Shown here piece after piece: positions 1-8,480 of a stretch of 64,000 nt of DNA. The notes beneath the pieces are model-generated. The model was not told where the DNA came from. It saw only the letters and a list, made by a program, of their open reading frames with translations, and made no database searches. Position numbers and translations under genes: made by a program. This DNA comes from Nostoc sphaeroides (lineage in GTDB: Bacteria; Cyanobacteriota; Cyanobacteriia; Cyanobacteriales; Nostocaceae). Within the stretch, counting starts at the first letter, position 1. Each line of letters opens with the position of its first letter. The stretch spans positions 2,041,501 through 2,105,500 of the forward strand of contig NZ_CP031941.1 of NCBI RefSeq assembly GCF_003443655.1. Reading direction: 5' to 3'.

Positions 1-754
1 TATTTATTATACTTACTATTTGCCAACGAGAGTTGATATGAGTTTTTATACCTTGGAGTAATTGTTTCCAAATATCTTTATCTCGAACCAAAACATCAAA
101 TGAATAATTAACGTGATTTTGAGAAAAGTTGATTTCAGTTTTGTTATCTCTATTTTCATCTGTCCATTCAGACTTATTAAGTAATTTTATTTTTTCAACA
201 GCATCTTGATAATCTATCTCTTGGGTTTTCTGCTTATATATATCTGCTGCTTTTTTAAAATCTTTAATTGCCTTATCTTTGTCTGCTAATTGATGGTGGA
301 TATTTCCTCTATTGTAGTAAGCATCAGCTTTATCAGGATTAATCTGTAATGCTATATCATAATCGTATATTGCCCCTTGTTTATCTCCTAATTCATAGCG
401 GATATTTCCCCTATTATAGTAAGCATCAGCTTTATCAGGATTAATCTGTAATGCTATATCATAATCATATATTGCCTTCTGTTTATTTCCTATAATAGAG
501 TAGACAACTGCCCTATTAAAGTAAGCATAATAATTATTGGGATTAATCTTTAATACTTTGTTATAATCCTTGATAGCTTCTTCTATTGCTCCTAATGCAA
601 AATAAATTATGCCCCTTGCAATGAGAGATTTGGTATTGTTAGGATTAATTTGCAAAGCTCCATTCAAGTCTTCCAAAGCCCCCTGAAAATTTTCTAAATA
701 ATAGTTAGCAATACCTCGATTATAGTATGCTTCAGCCCGAGTAATGTACTGCAC
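1..754 (-). CDS. TPR repeat protein, 3' end outside the window
   Basis: This minus-strand reading frame has no stop from a GTG at 754 down to base 1, so the 3' end of the gene is missing. At least five 34-residue tetratricopeptide repeats fill the first 170 codons, with the usual alternation of A-Y-Y-N-R-G and A-L-Q-I-N-P-D-K motifs. A charged, non-repeat segment follows (many K, D and E). Two adjacent TPR units are almost identical at DNA level with a 102-bp (34-codon) period. TPRs serve as protein-docking surfaces, but the partner is unknown. It lies downstream of the rbc operon on the same strand, separated by a strong terminator, so it is probably transcribed on its own. No ATG is available near the start, so the GTG start is a best guess. 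Confidence 0.75.
   Translation of the reverse strand, partial: MQYITRAEAYYNRGIANYYLENFQGALEDLNGALQINPNNTKSLIARGIIYFALGAIEEAIKDYNKVLKINPNNYYAYFNRAVVYSIIGNKQKAIYDYDIALQINPDKADAYYNRGNIRYELGDKQGAIYDYDIALQINPDKADAYYNRGNIHHQLADKDKAIKDFKKAADIYKQKTQEIDYQDAVEKIKLLNKSEWTDENRDNKTEINFSQNHVNYSFDVLVRDKDIWKQLLQGIKTHINSRWQIVSIIN
311..467 (-). repeat. 102-bp tandem duplication inside TPR gene
   Basis: The segments 311-365 and 413-467 are nearly identical and lie 102 bp apart, which is exactly one TPR unit. This points to a recent in-frame duplication of a repeat. Confidence 0.8.
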
Positions 755-835
755 AAGTACCACCTTTTGCTTTTCAATTTACGATTCTATTCTGCATCAC
801 AAATTAAAAACAAACCTCCGAGTTTCCCGTACTCT

Positions 836-868
836 AAAAAAAAGAGAGGCAGAAAACTCTACCTCTCC
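836..868 (-). terminator. Rho-independent terminator of rbcLXS
   Basis: Read on the minus strand, a 9-bp stem (858-866 pairing with 845-853, one G-T wobble) is followed by eight T residues. It lies about 40 bp past the rbcS stop, as expected for the end of the operon. Confidence 0.85.
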
Positions 869-905
869 TATTTATAATCAACAAATTACTTAAAGCTTGC
901 TAGCT

Positions 906-1244
906 TTAGTATCTGGTGGCTTTGTTGGGTTTGTGAACAAGAAAGCTGAGAATTTGGCACTGCTTGATGTTGTCAAAACCCACAACACGGATATAGCTGG
1001 TGTTGAATTGAGAACGGCAAGCTTGAACTTCGCCCAATACTTCTTGAGTGGATTTAGCACCGAACAAAGGCAACTTCCACATTGTCCAATATAATTCTGT
1101 TGGCTCAGAAGTTTCGTTAAACTCGATCGCTGGAATGTAACCTTGATTCAAAATGTACTGGATCTGCTTGGCAATTTGAGCATCAGTAAGAGGTGGCAGA
1201 TAAGAAAGGGTTTCGTAACGACGCTCTTTTGGTAAAGTTTGCAT
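906..1244 (-). CDS. rbcS: RuBisCO small subunit
   Basis: This encodes the 112-residue small subunit of form I ribulose-1,5-bisphosphate carboxylase/oxygenase, which caps the L8 core of the L8S8 enzyme in carboxysomes. The N-terminal segment with E-T-L-S-Y-L-P-P-L, the G-Y-I-P-A-I-E-F segment and the [11 protein letters not shown] block are family hallmarks. The length is normal for cyanobacteria. It is the last gene of rbcL-rbcX-rbcS, 47 bp after rbcX, and a terminator follows its stop. The starting ATG gives the usual [11 protein letters not shown]-terminus. Confidence 0.98.
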   Translation of the reverse strand: MQTLPKERRYETLSYLPPLTDAQIAKQIQYILNQGYIPAIEFNETSEPTELYWTMWKLPLFGAKSTQEVLGEVQACRSQFNTSYIRVVGFDNIKQCQILSFLVHKPNKATRY

Positions 1245-1291
1245 AGCTTTTTGATAATGGGTTGCGATTTTTGACTACTAGGTTGACCGAA

Positions 1292-1699
1292 CTAATTAGA
1301 TAAGTTATCCAAATTCGGATCTGAAGTTGCTTGCTGTTCTGGTTGCAGACTGGGGCTAGATGCGTCTATTCGTGTGATGCGTTCTAGATGCTGGCGACGC
1401 TGCTCCATATTGGCCTGCTGAATGCCAGTACGAACCATTTCCGGTAAAAATTCGATGATTTCTTCCGCAATGTGTTCTCTGACAGTCATGATTCGCAAAG
1501 CCAAATCTGGTTTTTCTCGCAACAGTTGTTCAATGTATGATTCACCATTCTGAATTTTGCCAGCAGAAAAGTTATGCAGCCAAAGTTCTAATGGAGGATT
1601 CGTTTCGCCTAGCTGTGCCAATACTGTCCTTAGAGCCTGATAAGTCAGGTAGCTTTGGAGAGTTTTGGCTGTGTCCTTCGCAATTTGCTTAAGATTCAT
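1292..1699 (-). CDS. rbcX: RuBisCO assembly chaperone RbcX
   Basis: RbcX is a small helical dimer that clamps the C-terminal tail of unassembled RbcL and helps form the L8 core. This product has 135 residues. It starts M-N-L-K-Q-I-A-K-D-T-A-K-T-L and carries the Y-L-T-Y-Q-A-L-R segment typical of the family, followed by a less conserved, Q-rich tail. Its position between rbcL and rbcS is the classic order in Nostocales and in many other cyanobacteria. Co-transcription with both is inferred from the shared strand and short spacing to rbcS. The 207-bp gap to rbcL is filled with repeats. Confidence 0.96.
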   Translation of the reverse strand: MNLKQIAKDTAKTLQSYLTYQALRTVLAQLGETNPPLELWLHNFSAGKIQNGESYIEQLLREKPDLALRIMTVREHIAEEIIEFLPEMVRTGIQQANMEQRRQHLERITRIDASSPSLQPEQQATSDPNLDNLSN

Positions 1700-1721
1700 G
1701 CTTGACCCCAGCCCTGAAGAG

Positions 1722-1885
1722 TTATGAGTTATGAGTTATGAGTTATGAATTAATGCAAAGCAAATCCTAACTCTTGTACAGACGCAATGAATCGCATCTT
1801 TACAGACGCAATGAATCGCATCTCTACAGACGCGATGAATCGCGTCTCTACACTCTTGTACAGACGCGATAAATCGCGTCTCTAC
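1722..1885. repeat. Heptamer repeats and tandem palindromes between rbcL and rbcX
   Basis: First come about three GAGTTAT heptamers. Four copies of a roughly 25-bp imperfect palindrome (core GACGCGATAAATCGCGTC, some copies with A or G changes) follow from about 1776 to 1885. Both types recur elsewhere in the window. Inside the operon they would form hairpins in the mRNA. Confidence 0.85.
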
Positions 1886-1906
1886 TTCTTAACTCCTAAC
1901 TTTTGA

Positions 1907-3337
1907 TCAGACGGTATCCATTGCTTCAAACTCGAACTTGATTTCTTTCCATAGTTCGCAAGCAACAGCTAGTTCAGGAGACCACTTGGCAGCTTCGCGG
2001 ATGATATCGTTACCTTCACGAGCCAAGTTGCGGCCTTCGTTACGAGCTTGAACAACGGCTTCCAAGGCGACACGGTTAGCGGTTGCACCAGGAGCGTTAC
2101 CCCAAGGATGTCCTAGAGTACCACCACCGAATTGTAGTACTGAGTCATCACCAAAGATTTCTACCAGCGCGGGCATGTGCCATACGTGGATACCACCAGA
2201 AGCAACTGCCATTACACCAGGTAGAGAAGCCCAGTCTTGGGTAAAGTAAATACCACGAGACTTGTCTTGCTCAATGTAGTTTTCACGCAATAGGTCAACG
2301 AAGCCCATTGTGATGCCGCGCTCACCTTCCAACTTACCAACTACGGTGCCGGTGTGGATGTGGTCGCCACCAGACAAACGTAGGGCTTTAGCCAATACAC
2401 GGAAGTGGATACCGTGGTTCTTTTGACGGTCGATTACAGCGTGCATAGCACGGTGAATGTGCAAGAGGATACCGTTATCGCGGCACCAACGAGCCAATGT
2501 GGTGTTGGCGGTGAAACCTGCGGTTAGGTAGTCATGCATGATGATGGGCTGTTTGAGTTCTTTAGCGTACTCAGCCCGCTTCAGCATTTCTTCACAGGTA
2601 GGAGCGGTAACGTTTAGGTAGTGACCTTTGATTTCACCGGTTTCTGCTTGAGCTTTGTTGATAGCTTCAGCTACGAACAAGAAGCGATCGCGCCATCTTT
2701 GGAATGGTGCGGAGTTGATGTTTTCGTCGTCTTTGGTGAAGTCCAAACCACCGCGTAAGCACTCGTATACAGCGCGTCCGTAGTTCTTAGCGGAAAGACC
2801 CAATTTGGGCTTAATGGTACAACCCAGCAAAGGACGACCGTATTTGTTTAACTTATCGCGCTCAACTTGGATACCGTGAGGAGGCCCTTGGAAGGTCTTG
2901 ATGTAAGCTACTGGAAAACGAATATCTTCTAGACGCAGTGCCCGCAGAGCTTTGAAACCAAATACGTTACCTACAATTGAGGTTAATACGTTGGTTACAG
3001 AACCTTCTTCAAACAAGTCCAAAGGATAGGCAACGTAGCAGATGTACTGGTTGTCTTCGCCGGGAACTGGTTCGATGTCATAACAACGACCTTTGTAGCG
3101 ATCGAGGTCGGTGAGCAAGTCTGTCCACACAGTTGTCCAAGTACCTGTGGAAGACTCAGCCGCTACAGCCGCACCTGCTTCTTCGGGAGGAACACCAGGC
3201 TGGGGTGTCATGCGGAACGCAGCTAGAAGATCGGTATCTTTTGGTGTGTAATCGGGTGTGTAATAAGTTAGTCTGTAATCTTTAACCCCGGCTTGATACC
3301 CAGACTTGCTCTGAGTCTTCGTTTGAGCGTAAGACAT
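1907..3337 (-). CDS. rbcL: RuBisCO large subunit (form I)
   Basis: This is the catalytic subunit of RuBisCO, which carboxylates ribulose-1,5-bisphosphate in the Calvin cycle and acts inside carboxysomes. The 476-residue length is normal for cyanobacterial form IB. Visible catalytic blocks are K-P-K-L-G-L-S near residue 178, [10 protein letters not shown] near residue 200 (the carbamylated lysine with its metal-binding D and E), H-I-H-R-A-M-H near 295 and S-G-G-D-H-I-H-T-G near 325. The ATG is preceded by an AAGGA ribosome-binding site. It is the first gene of the operon with rbcX and rbcS. The long upstream region suggests an extended leader, as known for Anabaena rbcL. Confidence 0.99.
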   Translation of the reverse strand: MSYAQTKTQSKSGYQAGVKDYRLTYYTPDYTPKDTDLLAAFRMTPQPGVPPEEAGAAVAAESSTGTWTTVWTDLLTDLDRYKGRCYDIEPVPGEDNQYICYVAYPLDLFEEGSVTNVLTSIVGNVFGFKALRALRLEDIRFPVAYIKTFQGPPHGIQVERDKLNKYGRPLLGCTIKPKLGLSAKNYGRAVYECLRGGLDFTKDDENINSAPFQRWRDRFLFVAEAINKAQAETGEIKGHYLNVTAPTCEEMLKRAEYAKELKQPIIMHDYLTAGFTANTTLARWCRDNGILLHIHRAMHAVIDRQKNHGIHFRVLAKALRLSGGDHIHTGTVVGKLEGERGITMGFVDLLRENYIEQDKSRGIYFTQDWASLPGVMAVASGGIHVWHMPALVEIFGDDSVLQFGGGTLGHPWGNAPGATANRVALEAVVQARNEGRNLAREGNDIIREAAKWSPELAVACELWKEIKFEFEAMDTV

Positions 3338-4306
3338 ATTTTATCCTTCCCTGAAATCACTCTTGTTAATTATCAAATCACGTTTTGTGCAACTTCCCCT
3401 CACCCGATTTTTCCCCCCTTCATCGGGGAGGAGATCAGAAAAAATTTTTTTTAGGGGTTGTTTTTGGCAAAGGTTAGCAGTTTTTTTGCGGCGGACACTT
3501 TGGTAGCGGTGGTAGCCCTCCTCACCAGTGTTATCCCCTTCTAGGGGTACACGACCTAGCGCTTCTACTGTTCCCTCTTCTTACGAATCAAAATTCTTTT
3601 TTACCTCTTCTTCGCACCCAACTAAACCTTCTCAATTTGACCAAAACTTCCGCTTTTCGCGGCTTGATTTAGATAATTTCCCTACAAATCGGGGTATTCA
3701 GGGGATTGGGCTGGCTGGCACACATTCCCGCCTCTACACTCCTTATATCTTCTCCGTTGATGGAAAAGATACCAGAAAAAAATTTACTTGACAGAGATTT
3801 AGCAGAGTCGTGAGCGTAAAGATAAAAAATTGCACACCACGTAATTTGTAACTTATTCCACAATATATCAATAATTCGATAAGTTATTCTTTGAAAGTTT
3901 TTAACTTATATATTTAATTTTGTTATTACATAAAGATTTAACATTTTGTTACAGATGCTTTACAAGGTGTCATCAATAACTGTAAAGAAGCTTTTGGGGA
4001 GTGGGGAGTGGGGAGTGGGGAGTTAGGAGTTAGGAGTTAGGAGTTAGGAGTTAGGAGTTTGGAGTTTGGAGTTTGGAGTTAGGAGTTTGGAGTTAGGAGT
4101 TAGGAGTTAGGAGTTAGGAGTTAGGAGTTAGGAGTTAGGAGTTTGGAGTTAGGAGTTAGGAGTTAGGAGTTAGGAGTTAAAAGTTATAAGAATTATTTGC
4201 TCAATGCCCAATCTGTATAAAATTTGAGGAAAATTCCAAATTACGTTTAAAAAATCTCGGCTAGGGGAACACTGGAACTAAACCAAAGCCAGTTTAGGTA
4301 ACGGCT
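3338..4306. other. rbcL upstream region
   Basis: This 969-bp gap separates the divergent rbcL and propeller genes and should hold both promoters. Short open frames in it look like chance: they have no ribosome-binding sites and overlap on opposite strands. A perfect inverted repeat TAACA-TTT-TGTTA sits at 3939-3951. Read on the minus strand it only partly fits the NtcA consensus GTA-N8-TAC, so it is at most a weak regulator site. The remainder near the propeller gene is the heptamer array. Confidence 0.4.
3997..4180. repeat. Heptameric tandem repeat array (GGAGTTA type)
   Basis: About 26 consecutive heptamers alternate GGGGAGT, TAGGAGT and TTGGAGT variants. This is the long tandemly repeated repetitive (LTRR) type common in Nostocales. 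No CRISPR-like spacers are present. Confidence 0.9.
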
Positions 4307-5413
4307 ATGGGTACTGTCTCCAAAGGAAATGTCACCGTGGTATTGTTTTGCAAGCGTACTAGTTTATTGACTACTTCTATCTTGCTGGGGTTGATAGCTG
4401 TGCCAAGTATAGGATGGGCACAAAAAACCCCTGATATTAATTCATCTGATCTAACTCCTGCTTACCCTCGTTCTGCACCGCCACCGCGAGTAGAACCTTT
4501 GCCCGACGAACGAGGGGTGCAAGAAAATTTGCCAAAAACTGATTATCGTGTCGGTAACTTACTGGGAGATATTACTGGCAATCTTTGGGTAGGTTCTTGG
4601 CGGGGACTATCGCGGATTGATCCTAAAACTGGCAAGATTATTTCTCGTGTTAGTTTACCGAATGTTGCTATTGGTGCTTTAGCCCAAGACAAAGTAGGAC
4701 GTTTATGGGTAGGAAGTTATGATGGACTGTTCCGAGTAGACCCCCGTACTAGTGAAATCACCGCGCAGAATTTATTTTTGCCTTCTAAACGGGTGTTGTC
4801 ATTGTTAGTTGACAAACGGGGTTATTTGTGGACTGGAACCGATAGTGGTTTAGCCCTAATTAGTCCCGACCAAGGCTTAATTATGACAACATTAAAAAAT
4901 CTGCCTGGTGTCAGCGCTAACACCCTGACTTTAGATGCTGAAGGTCAACTGTGGGTTGGTACACTTGATGGATTGGTACGGGTAAATACTGCTAGTGCTG
5001 CGATTATGAAGCGGATAACCGATTTACCAGGGACGACTGTCCAAGCTTTAGCCATCAGTCCAGAAGGATTAATTTGGGCAGGAATGCCAAATAATTTGCT
5101 AGTTATTAACCCAAAAACTGGTGCAGTGTTGCGTTCTGTAACTCGCCTGCGTGGGCGTGACGTGACAGCAATACGTTTTGCTAAAGATGGTAGTGTGTGG
5201 GTTGGGACTAACAATGGTTTGTTACGATTAAATCCAAATACAGGAGCTGTGTTAGATGCAGAAGTTGCTGGACTTCCTTCTAGTCGAGTTCTTGCCATTG
5301 CACCTGATATAGCCAATAAATTATGGATTGGCACTAGTGAAGGTTTAGCTTGGTTAATGCCCAAAACGAGTAGTGCAAAACCGCATATTGCTTTCAGTCG
5401 CGCTGTTAAGTAG
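4307..5413 (+). CDS. Exported seven-bladed propeller (two-component-regulator propeller repeats)
   Basis: The product has 368 residues. A hydrophobic stretch after a short basic N-terminus (about residues 15-33, ending G-W-A-Q) looks like a signal peptide or anchor. A proline-rich linker follows. Then seven copies of a roughly 42-residue unit appear with the pattern L-W-V-G-T-x-x-G-L-x-R-x-x-P-x-T-G, the signature of Reg_prop repeats that form a seven-bladed beta-propeller. In sensor kinases such propellers form the periplasmic ligand-sensing part. Here no kinase or transmembrane C-terminus follows, so it may be a free periplasmic binding or scaffold protein. The ligand is unknown. It lies upstream of panB but is separated from it by repeats, so no functional link is claimed. 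Confidence 0.8.
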   Translation: MGTVSKGNVTVVLFCKRTSLLTTSILLGLIAVPSIGWAQKTPDINSSDLTPAYPRSAPPPRVEPLPDERGVQENLPKTDYRVGNLLGDITGNLWVGSWRGLSRIDPKTGKIISRVSLPNVAIGALAQDKVGRLWVGSYDGLFRVDPRTSEITAQNLFLPSKRVLSLLVDKRGYLWTGTDSGLALISPDQGLIMTTLKNLPGVSANTLTLDAEGQLWVGTLDGLVRVNTASAAIMKRITDLPGTTVQALAISPEGLIWAGMPNNLLVINPKTGAVLRSVTRLRGRDVTAIRFAKDGSVWVGTNNGLLRLNPNTGAVLDAEVAGLPSSRVLAIAPDIANKLWIGTSEGLAWLMPKTSSAKPHIAFSRAVK

Positions 5414-5454
5414 GGATTAGGGACTGGGGACTAGGGACTGGGGACTAGGAATAA
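5414..5454. repeat. GGGACTA/GGGGACT heptamers
   Basis: About five heptamers of the form GGGACTA or GGGACTG lie directly after the propeller gene stop. Confidence 0.7.
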
Positions 5455-5538
5455 GAAATTTTATCCTAATACCCAATACTTAATAACTAATACCTAATCC
5501 CCAATCGAAAATCCAAAATCTAAAATCTAAAATTGGCA

Positions 5539-6309
5539 ATGGCAATTACTACCCAGCAATTAATTCAATGGAAACAACAGGGACGTTCAATTGTGGCGTT
5601 GACGGCCTGGGATTATGCGATCGCTCAACTCCTCGATACAGCTGGTGTAGACTTAATCCTCGTGGGTGACTCTATGGCAGTAGTTCTAGGGTATGAAACA
5701 ACACTGCCGATAACTTTGGATGAGATGATCTACCACGCCAAATCTGTGCGCCGTGGGGTTAAACGCGCATTAGTGGTGGTAGATTTACCATTTTTGACGT
5801 ATCAAGAAAGTCTCCAGCAAGCAATGCACTCAGCTGGGCGGGTACTCAAGGAAACGGGCGCTCAAGCGGTAAAATTGGAAGGTGGCTATCCAGCGATCGC
5901 AGAAACTATTGCTCGTCTGGTAGAAGCTGGAATTCCGGTAATGGGCCATGTCGGTTTGACACCGCAATCAGTACATCAACTCGGTTTGCGACAACAAGGG
6001 AAAACCCAAGAAGCGAGTGAGAGGATTTTACTTGAAGCGATCGCTCTGGAACAAGCTGGGGTATTTTCTCTAGTGTTAGAGCATATCCCCGCAGATTTGG
6101 CAATGCAGATTACACAAAAATTAAGCATTCCCACAATCGGTATCGGTGCGGGAACTCACTGCGATGGACAAGTTTTAGTTACCTCTGATGTCCTTGGACT
6201 TGCTGAGAAGCATCCACCCTTTGCCAAAGTTTACACAAACTTGCGAGAGACGATTACCAAAGCCGTGCAAGATTATGCCGTGGAAGTACGCGATCGGAAA
6301 TTTCCATAA
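5539..6309 (+). CDS. panB: 3-methyl-2-oxobutanoate hydroxymethyltransferase
   Basis: PanB transfers a hydroxymethyl group from 5,10-methylenetetrahydrofolate to 2-oxoisovalerate to make ketopantoate, the first step of pantothenate and coenzyme A synthesis in the cytosol. From the ATG at 5539 the protein has 256 residues and forms a TIM barrel. Metal and substrate residues are in place: D44 in L-V-G-D-S-M, D82 in V-V-V-D-L-P-F and E114 in V-K-L-E-G-G. The G-H-V-G-L-T-P-Q segment is also conserved. A TTG six bases upstream (5533) is in frame, but the ATG gives the usual M-A-I-T-T-Q-Q-L start. No other pantothenate gene is adjacent. Confidence 0.97.
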   Translation: MAITTQQLIQWKQQGRSIVALTAWDYAIAQLLDTAGVDLILVGDSMAVVLGYETTLPITLDEMIYHAKSVRRGVKRALVVVDLPFLTYQESLQQAMHSAGRVLKETGAQAVKLEGGYPAIAETIARLVEAGIPVMGHVGLTPQSVHQLGLRQQGKTQEASERILLEAIALEQAGVFSLVLEHIPADLAMQITQKLSIPTIGIGAGTHCDGQVLVTSDVLGLAEKHPPFAKVYTNLRETITKAVQDYAVEVRDRKFP

Positions 6310-6352
6310 GTATGGAATTTACGATCAAAAAATACAAGAAGCTGCCAAATAG

Positions 6353-6464
6353 CTAGTACCGCAAGGCGGAATTCAAAATTCACGCATTCAAAATTCAAAA
6401 TTAAGACAGAGTAAGCGTTCCGTTGATTTTGAATGGTCTGTTTATTTACGCCGCGCTGTACTAG
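6353..6464. mobile_element. MITE-like element with CTAGTAC ends
   Basis: A CTAGTACCGCAAGGCG left end matches in inverse a right end CGCCGCGCTGTACTAG. The element is about 112 bp and has no coding capacity. The ends resemble those of the element at 24892-24996, so this is a small dispersed family. Confidence 0.65.
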
Positions 6465-6544
6465 TTTTCCATCTGGGATAATTTATGCAATCAGAGAGCA
6501 GCACATTATAAAACAATACAGTTCAGATAAGACCAAAACACTTG

Positions 6545-6620
6545 TAGAGACGGCGATTTATCGCGTCTTATAGAGACGGCGATTTATCGCGTCTTATAGA
6601 GACGGCGATTTATCGCGTCT
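6545..6620. repeat. Three tandem copies of a 26-bp palindrome
   Basis: The unit TAGAGACGGCGATTTATCGC plus GTCT repeats three times with a 26-bp period. It is the same palindrome family found near rbcX, 24630, 34535, 54621 and 63622. With the MITE-like element at 6353-6464 this accounts for most of the gap after panB. Confidence 0.9.
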
Positions 6621-6711
6621 CAAAACCCACGATTTTGTAGAAGTAGCGCTTAACCCAAGCGTATTGCATTATAAAATTGCTGAAGTTCAAAACTGTGCTA
6701 CAACATCCAGA

Positions 6712-7539
6712 GTGAAAACTGACAGTATATTTTATCGCCTATTTCAAGAGTTTCCCAGTATCTTCTTTGAACTGATTGGCAATCCTCCTGAGACTGCAAA
6801 TACCTATCAATTCTCTTCAGTTGAAATCAAACAAACTGCCTTTAGAATAGATGGTGTATTTCTTCCGACTCAAGACGGAGAAAATCCGATTTATTTCCTT
6901 GAAGTTCAATTTCAACCAGATTCAGATATTTATTTGCGCCTAGTTTCGGAAGCATTTCTCTATTTGCGGCAAAATAAATCTAAAAATTCTTGGCGAGGAG
7001 TGGTGATTTATCCCAGAAGGAATATAGATACTGGCGAGCGACAAGATTGCCACGAATTTTTTAATAGCGATCGCATTAGTATAATTTACTTGGATGAACT
7101 AGGCGAAGCTGCATCACTACCAATAGGTATTGCTACCCTAAAATTAGTAATTGAAAATGAAGATACAACTATTACTACCGCAAGAGTTTTAATCAACCGT
7201 ACCAAACAAGCGGTAAATTTACAACTTCCACAAAAACAATTACTAGAATTAATAGAGACAATCCTGGTTTATAAATTGCCTAACATAAGTCGAGAGGAGA
7301 TAGAAGCGATGTTTGGGTTAAGTGAGTTGAAGCAAACACGGGTTTATCAAGAAGCTAAACAAGAAGGCAAACAAGAAGGCAAGGAAGAAGGTAAACAAGA
7401 AGGTCGTTTTGAGGCAAAGTTAGAAGCTGTACCTAAACTGCTAGCACTGGGTTTAAGTGTGGAACAGATATCACAGGCGTTAGATTTGGATGTTGCACAA
7501 GTCCAGCAAGCAATACAGCAAACCCCTCTAAATGAATAA
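6712..7539 (+). CDS. Rpn/DUF2887 family PD-(D/E)XK nuclease-like protein
   Basis: From the GTG at 6712 the product has 275 residues and begins V-K-T-D-S-I-F-Y-R-L-F-Q-E-F-P, the usual start of this cyanobacterial family. A TTG at 6664 is in frame but adds unconserved residues. The core holds F-R-I-D-G-V-F and Y-F-L-E-V-Q-F-Q, which correspond to the D and E-x-Q residues of a PD-(D/E)XK fold. Rpn relatives are recombination-promoting nucleases often annotated as putative transposases. The C-terminal third has a charged run of E-G-K-Q-E-G-K units coded by near-identical 12-bp repeats, then a helical end. These genes are highly multicopy in Nostocales and their role is unsettled. It may be mobile or a toxin-like nuclease. 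Confidence 0.8.
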   Translation: MKTDSIFYRLFQEFPSIFFELIGNPPETANTYQFSSVEIKQTAFRIDGVFLPTQDGENPIYFLEVQFQPDSDIYLRLVSEAFLYLRQNKSKNSWRGVVIYPRRNIDTGERQDCHEFFNSDRISIIYLDELGEAASLPIGIATLKLVIENEDTTITTARVLINRTKQAVNLQLPQKQLLELIETILVYKLPNISREEIEAMFGLSELKQTRVYQEAKQEGKQEGKEEGKQEGRFEAKLEAVPKLLALGLSVEQISQALDLDVAQVQQAIQQTPLNE

Positions 7540-7655
7540 ATTCAGACAAGCAATGTTTGGCGACAAGCCTTTTTGCATCTAAGCATCTTAAATTAACGCG
7601 ATCGCCATCTCAACTATAAATATCAGCTAAAAACCCTATACTTGGAGGTGCAGCA

Positions 7656-8372
7656 ATGGTACAACAAGTTACACCAGAAACCACCATCGAAGTCATCTAC
7701 CCAGAAAGCGACGGACAGCCAATGGCGGATAATACAGAACAATTTACATGGATTGTCAAAATTAAAGAAAATTTAGAAATCCTATTTGCATCGCAAGCTG
7801 ATGTATTTATCGCCGGAGATTTGTTTTGGTATCCAGTTAAAGGAAGCCCGAATATTAAACAAACGCCGGATACAATGGTGGTCTTTGGCAGACCAAAAGG
7901 AAAACGGGGTTCCTATTTACAATGGAATGAAGATAATATTCCCCCACAGGTAGTATTTGAAATACTATCGCCAGGTAACACTCTCAAAGAAATGGCTAAA
8001 AAATTGCAGTTTTACCAGCGTTACGGTGTGGAAGAATATTATATATATGATCCGGCTAAGAACGATTTAAACGGCTTGCTCCGTTCTGGAGATAGTTTTG
8101 AAGTCATCGAAGAGATGAATGGCTGGGTAAGTCCGCGCTTGGGAATCTGTTTTACATTAACACCAGAGACTTTGGAAATTGTTTCTTCTACTGGACAAAA
8201 ATTTTTGTCACCTGTAGAAATTGACCAGTTACGGGAACAAGAACGCCAACGTGCAGAACGGGAATGCCAAGCAAAGGAAGCGGCTTTAGAAGAATTAGAA
8301 AAAGAGCGCGATCGCTATCAAGAATTACTAGCTAAACTCAAAGAAAAAGGAATTGATACAGATAATTTATAA
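7656..8372 (+). CDS. Uma2 family endonuclease (DUF820)
   Basis: The 238-residue product carries the restriction-endonuclease-like DUF820 core: P-D-T-M-V-V-F-G near residue 75, V-V-F-E-I-L-S-P-G-N near 105 and a K-L-Q-F-Y-Q-R-Y-G-V-E-E-Y-Y-I-Y-D-P block near 120-140. Residues from about 190 to the end form a charged coiled coil rich in R, E and K. The start has an excellent GGAGG ribosome-binding site 8 bp before the ATG. Uma2 proteins are massively expanded in cyanobacteria and their cellular function is not established. It follows another PD-(D/E)XK-type gene, but the 116-bp gap gives no firm evidence of an operon. Confidence 0.88.
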   Translation: MVQQVTPETTIEVIYPESDGQPMADNTEQFTWIVKIKENLEILFASQADVFIAGDLFWYPVKGSPNIKQTPDTMVVFGRPKGKRGSYLQWNEDNIPPQVVFEILSPGNTLKEMAKKLQFYQRYGVEEYYIYDPAKNDLNGLLRSGDSFEVIEEMNGWVSPRLGICFTLTPETLEIVSSTGQKFLSPVEIDQLREQERQRAERECQAKEAALEELEKERDRYQELLAKLKEKGIDTDNL

Positions 8373-8480
8373 TCGCTGATGTTCTATTTATAGAAGTAAT
8401 CATAAGTTTATCTCTTTTCTTTATTTTTACTTCTATGATGCTAATAAATACTTACAATATTAGGAACTAAAAATTTAACT

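Noticed and set aside
3528..3791. Open frame of 87 codons upstream of rbcL on the plus strand
   Set aside because: Low-complexity composition, no ribosome-binding site and an overlapping frame on the other strand. It lies in a promoter region.
3939..3951. Possible NtcA site upstream of rbcL
   Set aside because: The inverted repeat fits only one half of GTA-N8-TAC, so it is mentioned but not called.
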